This document shows positions 54,558 through 61,227 of a DNA stretch of 64,000 bases, piece by piece. Position 1 is the stretch's first letter; the number at the start of each line of letters is the position of its first letter. The notes under the pieces were generated by a model. The model made no database searches, had not been told where the DNA came from, and saw only the letters and a list, made by a program, of their open reading frames with translations. Source of the DNA: Clostridia bacterium (GTDB lineage: Bacteria > Bacillota > Clostridia > Monoglobales > Monoglobaceae); contig JAGAUW010000018.1 in the NCBI GenBank assembly GCA_017620615.1, forward strand, positions 20,828 to 84,827. Direction: 5' to 3'. The translations under genes and the position numbers were made by a program.

Positions 54558-54626
54558 TCTACAAATTATATATTGACAAATGTAGATATACTTGTTATAA
54601 TTATTATAGCCACAAGTGTAGATATA
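54558..54626 (+). promoter_or_regulatory. Promoter and BlaI-type operators of the repressor-sensor operon
   Basis: TTGACA (54573-54578), 17-base spacer, TATAAT (54596-54601): both perfect. TGTAGATATA occurs twice, at 54581-54590 inside the spacer and at 54617-54626 after the start point. TCTACA at 54558-54563 is the inverse of TGTAGA at 54581-54586. BlaI/MecI operators have TACA/TGTA cores, so this fits self-repression by the next gene. Confidence 0.85.
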
Positions 54627-54649
54627 TTATTTTGTAAAGGAGAGATATT

Positions 54650-55021
54650 ATGTCGGCTATAAAACATACAATAACTGATGCAGAATACGAAATTATGTGT
54701 ATTCTATGGAGAAGCAAAGAAAAATTAACAGTTGCAGACATCATTAAAGAGCTTAATAACAACGATTGGACCGCATCAACTGTTGCAACCTTTATGGCTC
54801 GTTTACTTAAAAAGGGAGTTATTTCCTGCGATAAAAAAGGCAAGATAAATTATTATTTCCCTGTTTTAAAACAGAGCGATTATGCGCTCGATGAAACAGA
54901 AAATCTTTTATCAAAGATTTATAAAGGCTCGGTAAAAAATCTTGTTGCGACACTCTATGAAAACAAAAAGCTTTCAAATGAGGATATGACGGATTTGAAA
55001 AAAATGTTTGAACTGGAGTGA
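54650..55021 (+). CDS. BlaI/MecI-family transcriptional repressor
   Basis: The 123-residue protein has the BlaI winged HTH (ITDAEYEIMCILWRSKEKLTVADIIKELN, WTASTVATFMARLLKKGVI) and the C-terminal dimerisation helix. In BlaI/BlaR systems the repressor is cut or removed when the M56 sensor detects a beta-lactam or other signal. AAAGGAG lies before the ATG. Four bases separate its stop from the M56 gene start. Confidence 0.93.
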   Translation: MSAIKHTITDAEYEIMCILWRSKEKLTVADIIKELNNNDWTASTVATFMARLLKKGVISCDKKGKINYYFPVLKQSDYALDETENLLSKIYKGSVKNLVATLYENKKLSNEDMTDLKKMFELE

Positions 55022-55025
55022 GACT

Positions 55026-55853
55026 ATGAGTGAACTATTTGAAACAGTGCTTATCTTAAGCCTGTTCGGATTTTTAATAACTGCCGTTTTATTGTGCTTA
55101 AAGCCGATTACAGCGAAGAAATTCCCTGCTAAATGGCAGTATTATGTTTGGATAGCTGTTCTTCTTTCGATGATAATACCTATATACAAGTTTATTCCGG
55201 AGCGAGAGGTACAGAAGATTCAGCATATGACGCAAAATAACACACAGATTGTGCAGATAGAAACAAATGATGAATCAGAAATAGATCCAGAGGCTCCAAC
55301 GGCACCTCCAATTACTGAAAGAGAAATTGAGGTAAGTGAGACAGTGCATATTAAGCTCATTGATTTGGTGGCATACATATGGGTAGCAGGTATTTGTGTT
55401 TTTCTTATTATTGTAATTGCGAGTTATGTTATTTATATATTACGAAGAAGAAAAAATTCTATTTCTATGGAAGAGAACTCAGTATTACTTGAGGCAAAGA
55501 AAGAACTTAAAATTCGAAGAAATATAAAAGTCAGAATGTCACCGGATGTCGGCTCTCCTATGCTTGTAGGTGTTTTCTTTCCCGTAGTGTATATGCCGTG
55601 CAAGGAAATACCACACGATATGATGAGATTGGTATTTCTTCACGAACTGACTCATTACAAAAGAAAAGACTTGATTATAAAGTGGTTTGCATTATTTGTT
55701 AATGCAGTTCATTGGTTTAATCCTCTTTCGTATTTGCTCAGTGCGAATTTGAGTGAAGCCTGTGAGGTTTCATGCGATATGGAAGTAACAAAGAATATGA
55801 ATGATGAAGAACAAAAATTATATATGAAAACCATATTAGATTTGGTAGAATGA
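55026..55853 (+). CDS. M56-family metallopeptidase (BlaR1-like), short form
   Basis: The 275-residue protein has three or four membrane helices (about 6-26, 38-58, 113-137) and the zinc metallopeptidase site HELTH in VFLHELTHYKRKD with EACEVSCD downstream. BlaR1-type proteins continue with a further helix and an extracellular sensor domain; this one stops 50 residues after the last zinc ligand. The missing part appears as the next gene, in another frame, joined by an ATGA overlap region. So the peptidase and sensor are made as separate chains, or were split by an old frameshift. ATG 55026 follows GGAGTG. Confidence 0.88.
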   Translation: MSELFETVLILSLFGFLITAVLLCLKPITAKKFPAKWQYYVWIAVLLSMIIPIYKFIPEREVQKIQHMTQNNTQIVQIETNDESEIDPEAPTAPPITEREIEVSETVHIKLIDLVAYIWVAGICVFLIIVIASYVIYILRRRKNSISMEENSVLLEAKKELKIRRNIKVRMSPDVGSPMLVGVFFPVVYMPCKEIPHDMMRLVFLHELTHYKRKDLIIKWFALFVNAVHWFNPLSYLLSANLSEACEVSCDMEVTKNMNDEEQKLYMKTILDLVE

Positions 55854-55870
55854 AAGGTAGGCGAATTTAT

Positions 55871-57280
55871 ATGTTGGAAAAGATGTTCACAACCAAAATG
55901 AGTGCAGATAAAAAGAAACTGCAAAGCAGATTTTCAAAAATCCGTTCTAAAAACGGAAGGCTTTCAAAACTGCTTGGTGGTATACTTTTTGGAATTATTA
56001 TAATTTCAATAATTGGCGTTGGAGTGATTATTGCGGTAAACAATACCAAAGATTATCAAATGACTAATGACGAATTTTCCAAATATATACACCGTACTAT
56101 TGGATCTATTATGGCAGATATAGACTATATTGATGACGAAAGATTAGTATTTCATTACCTTGACGGCTTTTTTGTAATGGACAGAGAGAGTAATGAACTG
56201 ATACATAAAATAAACCTTGGTAAATTAAATATTGCAGGTCATACACAGGGTGATTGCTATACAGAATTCAAAATTGATAAAGATGGTAATTTTGCATATT
56301 TGATAAATGGTGGAATCCATAATGACAGAGTCGCTGAATTTGACAATTACATTATCAACATCAAAACCGGAGAAGTAAAAATCGGCAATATGCCCGAGGG
56401 AACGGAATTGTTCACAAACTATGCTGATACCTTTAGTACAGTAAATGATATCTATGGTTGGTGCAGTGATAGTTGTATCAAAGTGAATGAAGACCGAACC
56501 TATTATTTGACCGTGCAAGACTCCATTATTGCTGCCATTCAGCTTGTAACGGTAAATGGCAAGGATAATGATGTATCTATGCAATATGTTTTTGGAAAAG
56601 ATTATGTCAGTCTTGCGCAACATAAGGTAAATGTAATCAACGACTCTCTTGATGAGGGTGAAGAAATTCTGGCTAACAGTGGACTTAACTGGGAGGTTAA
56701 CGAAAATGGTGTCAAAGCTGTTTTAAACAAGCTCAGCGAAAGTATGCAAATGAAGCATACTGATGTGCCAGGCGGAAACTATGATGTCAGATTTTATGCT
56801 ATTTGGAATAATGATAGTGATAGTGAAACTCAGCAGATGTTTATTTTAAATAATTCTACTTTTGAATTGCTGTTTTCACAAAAACTGGATGAAAAGGTTT
56901 TTGCCGAAGTAACATCAATGCTCAATATGTCTAAATACGAGAGCTTTCATCCAAAAGATATTTATAACCTTGTAAATGCAGAACTGGTTATAAACTATAC
57001 AAGATACCCTCTTTCAGATAAAAGCAGTTTAAATGAAATAGAGAGAATGCTTTCCGGTGCAAAAATGCTTAAGGGCGGAACGGCTTGTCCCTACACGGCA
57101 TCTCTTCTCTTGACAAGAGAAGATGGTGCGCAAGGGATGATTACTCTTGCAACAGATAGTTGTGCCGTGTTTGAATCGGGAGATAAATATTACGATTACA
57201 GCGATGGAGACAACTCAGAAATGTTTGGTTTTTTCGGATTTGATAATGATACAATCATAGATATGACCGCAAAACGATGA
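55871..57280 (+). CDS. Membrane-anchored sensor-like protein 1
   Basis: The 469-residue protein begins MLEKMFTTKMSADKKKLQSR, has one membrane helix (about residues 36-59) and a large outer part with beta strands (YIDDERLVFHYLDGFFVMDRESNE) but no enzyme motifs that I recognise. The position right after the M56 peptidase and the TM segment suggest it supplies the sensor half of BlaR1. ATG 55871 has AAAGGTAGG upstream; an in-frame ATG at 55850 overlaps the peptidase stop. A trailing domain contains GGTACPYTASLLLTREDGAQG. Confidence 0.8.
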   Translation: MLEKMFTTKMSADKKKLQSRFSKIRSKNGRLSKLLGGILFGIIIISIIGVGVIIAVNNTKDYQMTNDEFSKYIHRTIGSIMADIDYIDDERLVFHYLDGFFVMDRESNELIHKINLGKLNIAGHTQGDCYTEFKIDKDGNFAYLINGGIHNDRVAEFDNYIINIKTGEVKIGNMPEGTELFTNYADTFSTVNDIYGWCSDSCIKVNEDRTYYLTVQDSIIAAIQLVTVNGKDNDVSMQYVFGKDYVSLAQHKVNVINDSLDEGEEILANSGLNWEVNENGVKAVLNKLSESMQMKHTDVPGGNYDVRFYAIWNNDSDSETQQMFILNNSTFELLFSQKLDEKVFAEVTSMLNMSKYESFHPKDIYNLVNAELVINYTRYPLSDKSSLNEIERMLSGAKMLKGGTACPYTASLLLTREDGAQGMITLATDSCAVFESGDKYYDYSDGDNSEMFGFFGFDNDTIIDMTAKR

Positions 57281-57296
57281 TTAGGAGGTAAGTGCA

Positions 57297-58631
57297 ATGT
57301 TAGAAAAAATGTTTACAACAAAAATGAGCATGGATAAGAAAAAACTCCAGCACCGTTTTTCAAAAATCCGTTCCAAGAACAGTAAAACTGCTAAGCTTAT
57401 AGCGTTAGTTTTATTTGCACTTATTATAGTATCAATAATCGGCGTTTCGGTTTATATTGCTGTTGATAAATCTAAAGATGATACGATATTATATAAAAAT
57501 GAGGCAATGAATTTCCAAATTGAAATACCTACGAGCTGGTATGGTATGTATATTGCAGATGAAACACAAGTCGATGATAATTATATAGCATTTAAGCATA
57601 AAAGAATTGCAGAAAAACATAACGGCATGGGAACATTGCTCTATGTTATGATGTTGCCTGATTCCGAAATAGATGAGTATTTGAATATGGTTGGGAATCA
57701 AACTGTTATGTGGCGAAATCAGGAATACGGCTATATTTTGGGCAGACCTACAGATGTTCAAGTACCTATCTTTGCAGATAGCGACGAAGAAGATGTTGTG
57801 CTTGCCGAGGAATATCAAAAACTGTATAAAGATATTTCAATCATCGAATCAACCTTTTCATTAATAAAAGATGTTGATGCTCCTGTTATAACTAATGCTG
57901 AAAATATGTCTTATGCACAAATTAGGGACTTACAAAGACAGGTAAACAATGGACACTTTCCGTGGCGATTAGACTATGAGCAGGTTGTTCAAAGCTTTCT
58001 TTCCAGTAAAGGAATTGATGTTGAAAGTGGCAGAATAACAGAACTCGCAGGTGGCGGTAGTGCAGGAGGAATTTCGTTAACTTATACTGTTGGAGAAAAG
58101 GAATACACTCAAATATACTCAGTTGAATTGTTTCAACCAATAGATAAAACCGAAAGCGGTATTTGGATAGTAAGGGCATTTAATGATATCACTGCTGATA
58201 CCATTGGAAGAGTGCGGAATAAAGAATTATTGCTACTGTCAAAAGATAACATACAATTCAAATTAAATGCTGATGTATCCACGATTGACAAAGAACCTAT
58301 TAGTGAGCAAGAAGGTCGCGGTGATGGTTTTCGTTGGATAGACTATTCCTACGAAGATGTTTTAGTAACGGCTTTAATTGGAGATGATAATTCAACTCGG
58401 ATTATTAATATATCCACAACCTCAAACAATTATAAAACACCAAGAAATATAAAAGTTGGAGATACATTGCAAAAGCTACAAGAAAACTATCCTGAAGATT
58501 TAACAAAGGCTTTATCCGATGAAGTATGCTATGTATACGTGCCGCAAAGCATCGGGGTTAATAGAATATACTTTTATCTTGAAAAGAATATTATAACAAA
58601 AATAGTTATAGAAAATGGGATCGATGGTTAG
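57297..58631 (+). CDS. Membrane-anchored sensor-like protein 2
   Basis: The 444-residue protein repeats the N-terminal segment of the previous gene almost exactly (MLEKMFTTKMSMDKKKLQHR, then FSKIRSKN), followed by one membrane helix (about 36-58) and an unrelated outer domain. That domain begins like bacterial PsbP/lipoprotein-type folds (MNFQIEIPTSWYGMY) and ends with a beta-rich part (GDTLQKLQENYPEDL). TAGGAGGTA precedes the ATG. The shared N-terminus suggests duplication and that both contact the same partner, likely the M56 peptidase. Confidence 0.8.
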   Translation: MLEKMFTTKMSMDKKKLQHRFSKIRSKNSKTAKLIALVLFALIIVSIIGVSVYIAVDKSKDDTILYKNEAMNFQIEIPTSWYGMYIADETQVDDNYIAFKHKRIAEKHNGMGTLLYVMMLPDSEIDEYLNMVGNQTVMWRNQEYGYILGRPTDVQVPIFADSDEEDVVLAEEYQKLYKDISIIESTFSLIKDVDAPVITNAENMSYAQIRDLQRQVNNGHFPWRLDYEQVVQSFLSSKGIDVESGRITELAGGGSAGGISLTYTVGEKEYTQIYSVELFQPIDKTESGIWIVRAFNDITADTIGRVRNKELLLLSKDNIQFKLNADVSTIDKEPISEQEGRGDGFRWIDYSYEDVLVTALIGDDNSTRIINISTTSNNYKTPRNIKVGDTLQKLQENYPEDLTKALSDEVCYVYVPQSIGVNRIYFYLEKNIITKIVIENGIDG

Positions 58632-58666
58632 ATGCAGAAGCAGTTTTAAAAAAGGATGTGAAAGTG

Positions 58667-59635
58667 ATGAAAAAAACTCTATTGATAATCTTAGCTTTGC
58701 TTAGTTTCTTAATGTTTTCGATTACAGTATTTGCAGGTGATGTTCCTGAAGGCTTATTGAGTAATGATAATGCACAAGTCTTTTTCGGAGAAGTGCTTAA
58801 TTATAACGATAATACAGTTACGGTTTGCCCTCGTGTCAAAATCAAAGGCGATGTTTTAACCGGAACAAAACAGATTTATGATAAGCCATGTCCTGTAGGG
58901 AATTTCAAAGTCATAGCAGGAAATGTTTATCTCTTTACATATTTCGATGAAAACAACGAAACATACATCTTTGAAGTTACAAGCTATGATACGGCTACAC
59001 TCAAATTAAAAGGCATACAAGGAGATATGTGGGAACGCTTCCAAAAATATCTCAACGATGGAGAATATGAAAAAGCCGAGCAAGAAAGAATTGACAAAAT
59101 AAATGCTACTCTTACTGAAGAAGGGGATGAAATTTCTTTAACAGCACTGTTGGGTGCAAAAAAAGAAAAATGCGATCAAATAAAAATTCACTTGAACGGA
59201 GTAACTGAAGGATTTGAAATTGACAAAGAAAAATTCTTTGAATTAGCTGAAGATATTTATCTTACAGACATCAAAAATGAACTTGCCCAAACAAGAGATA
59301 GTTTTCACATTATAGCTTATGAGGGCGAAAAAACATACACGGTAAATATGTGGGATAGATGCTTGGTCGGTGGTAGTAGAGTTGCAATGTATAGTGCTCC
59401 TACGGGAGATTATACGATTAAAGCTTCAGATTACGAAAAGTTAGTTTCATTATTCCCTGAAGATGCAAAAGTAAAATTACCGCCATTGAACAACCCACCT
59501 GCAAACTTTTTGTATTGGGTTATTAATAATCCATTAGAAGCAATGGTGATTGGAATTATAATATTTGTTGTATGTGTAGGCGCTATCGTGTTGCTTGTCG
59601 GATATATGATTGGCAGAAAAAGAAAAATGAAATAA
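58667..59635 (+). CDS. Secreted membrane-anchored protein of unknown function
   Basis: The 322-residue protein has a signal peptide (KKTLLIILALLSFLMFSITVFA), an outer domain that starts with a strand pair (FFGEVLNYNDNTVTVCPRVKIKGD), and a C-terminal membrane helix (about 295-316) followed by GRKRKMK. This topology puts the domain outside the cell with a short tail inside. ATG 58667 lies 12 bases after AAAGGA; GTG 58658 is too close. It is the last gene of the repressor-sensor unit, and a terminator follows. No known family is recognised. Confidence 0.78.
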   Translation: MKKTLLIILALLSFLMFSITVFAGDVPEGLLSNDNAQVFFGEVLNYNDNTVTVCPRVKIKGDVLTGTKQIYDKPCPVGNFKVIAGNVYLFTYFDENNETYIFEVTSYDTATLKLKGIQGDMWERFQKYLNDGEYEKAEQERIDKINATLTEEGDEISLTALLGAKKEKCDQIKIHLNGVTEGFEIDKEKFFELAEDIYLTDIKNELAQTRDSFHIIAYEGEKTYTVNMWDRCLVGGSRVAMYSAPTGDYTIKASDYEKLVSLFPEDAKVKLPPLNNPPANFLYWVINNPLEAMVIGIIIFVVCVGAIVLLVGYMIGRKRKMK

Positions 59636-59655
59636 TATATAATTTATATCTTAAT

Positions 59656-59699
59656 GATGTCGTATAATGGACAACTATCCAGCGTGCGACATCGTTTTT
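59656..59699 (+). terminator. Terminator after the repressor-sensor operon
   Basis: GATGTCG (59656-59662) and CGACATC (59687-59693), with an inner TGGA/TCCA pair, followed by GTTTTTG. Confidence 0.75.
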
Positions 59700-59715
59700 G
59701 TTACACAAATGTAAT

Positions 59716-59744
59716 TTGACAACCACAATATATAGTGGTATTAT
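59716..59744 (+). promoter_or_regulatory. Promoter with operator-like inverted repeat, left edge of the replication module
   Basis: TTGACA (59716-59721), 17-base spacer, TATTAT (59739-59744). The spacer holds ACCAC (59722-59726) and GTGGT (59735-59739), a perfect inverted repeat, so a repressor probably binds here. The next 250 bases hold no gene I can support except hairpins. Confidence 0.7.
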
Positions 59745-59895
59745 ATGATTGTAGGCACTAAACAGCTGCCATATTTAATATTAATTTATGCGTGGGGTTC
59801 CCGGGATTGAGTAATCAATTCTAGCATACTAGATGTCGTGATTGTACTTAAATAAGAGTGTGGACAAAAGTCCAAAATAATTTTAACAAAGATAG

Positions 59896-59926
59896 TGAGT
59901 GAATATACCTTGTATATTTGCACTCA
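59896..59926 (+). other. Long hairpin in the leader of the replication module
   Basis: TGAGTG + AATATAC (59896-59908) pair with GTATATT and CACTCA (59912-59926) across a three-base loop with a two-base bulge, 13 pairs in total. No T tract. It lies 72 bases before a small open frame with a strong ribosome site; role unknown. Confidence 0.55.
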
Positions 59927-59997
59927 TAAAAACAAAATGAATGAAAACGGTTTTGCTGTTGGATGTCTCTTTCATCAAAATTCCGGAGGTGATGCCT

Positions 59998-60105
59998 ATG
60001 TTCTTTACTGAAAACCAAAAGAAACAAATGGCATATAAAAGTTCTGTAGCAGTTGGCAGAATGTTTAGTGTATCTACAGCTACCTCCGACAACAAAACTC
60101 AATAA
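59998..60105 (+). CDS. 35-residue small open reading frame
   Basis: A strong GGAGGTGAT lies six bases before ATG 59998. The product (FFTENQKKQMAYKSS...NKTQ) is polar, with no membrane helix. Such short frames before HTH regulators are common in clostridial mobile elements, but I do not recognise this one. It is supported mainly by the ribosome site and its place under the promoter at 59716. Confidence 0.5.
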   Translation: MFFTENQKKQMAYKSSVAVGRMFSVSTATSDNKTQ

Positions 60106-60124
60106 CATATAGGTTCGTTTACAT

Positions 60125-60546
60125 ATGGGTAAGCGCAACAATAGCTTAACCCAATGCACAACCTTGTATGTAAAAATGGAAAGATATTATGATGAACGAA
60201 AAGAGTTTGTCATAAAACGAAGACAAATATTACGGATTGATGCAGTTTTCGAAGTAATTACGGGAATTAGTCGGTCTGTATATTGCAGAATTGGTAAAGG
60301 CCAATCAAGGCCTGCTCTAAAAACGATTGTAACATTCTGCATCTCATGATGTTATCGCCATCTGAGAGCTATGAACTCATTGAGCTAGCAGGATACAAAC
60401 TTTCAAAAGATTATCCGGTAGATAGGGAGTATATGTATTTACTTGACAACCATCGTGATGGCGACACTGAAGAATGTAATGATTATTTAAAAAGCAAGAA
60501 AATTGCAAAAAGACACCAATTAGGAATAATAGGAAGAGAAAAGTAA
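60125..60546 (+). pseudogene. HTH regulator split by a frameshift
   Basis: The first frame (60125-60349) encodes the front of a Cro/C1-like HTH (FEVITGISRSVYCRIGKGQSRPALKTIVTFCI), and the second frame (60346-60546) encodes its natural continuation (MMLSPSESYELIELAGYKLSKDYPVDREYMYLLDNHRD). In intact relatives as I know them this is one chain with a 'CIGLxLSPEE' joint, precisely where the frames change here. So a base change near 60340-60350 has broken the gene, or the frames are joined by ATGA-coupled translation. Terminator follows. Confidence 0.65.
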
Positions 60547-60550
60547 CGGA

Positions 60551-60589
60551 TTACCGTGTGTGATTTTTATCATACACGGTAATTTTTTT
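60551..60589 (+). terminator. Terminator after the HTH gene
   Basis: TTACCGTGTGTGA (60551-60563) pairs with TCATACACGGTAA (60570-60582) with one G-U, followed by TTTTTT. Confidence 0.92.
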
Positions 60590-60597
60590 AAATTTAT

Positions 60598-60711
60598 TGT
60601 TGTTTACTAAACAACTTATGCAACACGATTATGATGTTTTTAAGACATACAAAAATCACATAATCCATTCAACCCCTTATAAACACTGGTTTTTTGGTGT
60701 TGTTTACTAAA
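60598..60711 (+). repeat. 14-bp direct repeat, copies 100 bases apart
   Basis: TGTTGTTTACTAAA occurs at 60598-60611 and again at 60698-60711. The first copy is part of the palindrome TTGTTTACTAAACAA (60600-60614); the second sits just before the -35 of the next promoter. They are likely binding sites for a regulator or for Rep. The 186 bases between terminator and promoter hold no gene that I can support. Confidence 0.7.
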
Positions 60712-60713
60712 AA

Positions 60714-60742
60714 TTTACAGGATGTTTTTCCGCTTGTATAAT
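60714..60742 (+). promoter_or_regulatory. Promoter of the Rep operon
   Basis: TTTACA (60714-60719), 17-base spacer, TATAAT (60737-60742), three bases behind a copy of the 14-bp repeat. Confidence 0.8.
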
Positions 60743-60789
60743 GGCATTGTAAGCTTACAAAAATCTAAAAAAAGGAGGACATTATACTT

Positions 60790-61107
60790 ATGAAACTTCA
60801 AGATTTAATAATTGATCCCAGAAGCTTAGGTAACAAGCTATGGCTTGTTGATGTAGCACCTGTGTATGAGTACAAGGATAATAAGCGTACTGAAAACATT
60901 ACAGGCTATCGCTACACAGTTGCAATGCCCGAAAAAGCTCTTGAAAAAATTAACATCAAGATTGACGGCAAACAGCTTGTGGAAAAACCGAATGGTTATG
61001 CGGAAGTTACATTTACAGGGCTTGAGCTGTCATTGTATATGATGAACAATCAGCCGCAGGTCAAGGCAACTGCAACAGGTATAACATTGGTTAATAACAA
61101 AGTTTAA
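60790..61107 (+). CDS. Conserved element protein upstream of Rep, function unknown
   Basis: The 105-residue protein (starting KLQDLIIDPRSLGNKLWLVD) is beta-rich without membrane helices. Small proteins in this spot before the replication gene occur in many Firmicute integrative elements (compare DUF961-type genes of the Tn916 group), but I see no firm family match. A single-stranded-DNA-binding or plasmid-control role would fit, but is inference. AAAAGGAGGA precedes the ATG. Confidence 0.75.
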   Translation: MKLQDLIIDPRSLGNKLWLVDVAPVYEYKDNKRTENITGYRYTVAMPEKALEKINIKIDGKQLVEKPNGYAEVTFTGLELSLYMMNNQPQVKATATGITLVNNKV

Positions 61108-61114
61108 AGGCTAT

Positions 61115-61157
61115 CGGCACGGCGGAGATTTTTCTTAAAAAAAGATTTGCCGTGCCG
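61115..61157 (+). other. Perfect 9-bp GC-rich hairpin left of the origin
   Basis: CGGCACGGC (61115-61123) and GCCGTGCCG (61149-61157) enclose a 25-base A/T-rich loop. It lies two bases before the origin stem-loop and could be part of the origin or end the transcript of the preceding gene; no T tract follows. Confidence 0.65.
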
Positions 61158-61159
61158 CA

Positions 61160-61195
61160 TAACCCATAAGGGTTAGTATTACCCCTTATGGGTTA
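61160..61195 (+). other. Putative rolling-circle replication origin (CRESS-virus-like stem-loop)
   Basis: A perfect 13-bp stem (61160-61172 with 61183-61195, TAACCCATAAGGG and its complement) carries the ten-base loop TTAGTATTAC. The nine bases TAGTATTAC (61174-61182) are exactly a circovirus origin nonanucleotide and match the geminivirus TAATATTAC at eight of nine. By analogy Rep would nick between 61180 and 61181. The gene of a matching Rep begins 33 bases downstream. Confidence 0.85.
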
Positions 61196-61196
61196 G

Positions 61197-61227
61197 ATGT
61201 AGCATGTAGCAGAAAAGGAGGCTACAT
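61197..61227 (+). repeat. Iteron-like repeats next to the origin
   Basis: ATGTAGC occurs twice in tandem at 61197-61203 and 61204-61210, and its inverse GCTACAT at 61221-61227 directly before the Rep start. CRESS Reps bind short iterons next to the stem-loop, and this copy at the start codon could let Rep limit its own synthesis. Confidence 0.7.

Noticed and set aside
55840..55880. Simple sequencing frameshift joining the M56 peptidase to the next gene
   Set aside because: Possible but not preferred: the next gene has its own ribosome site and start, and a second gene repeats the same N-terminus as an independent protein.
59848..60159. Minus-strand open frames around 59850-60160
   Set aside because: No ribosome site, atypical composition (Cys, His, Leu), and they oppose the better-supported small frame and HTH gene.
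60598..60711. CRISPR array or plasmid iteron array from the 14-bp repeat
   Set aside because: Only two copies with a 100-base spacing, no cas genes, and no further copies in the region.
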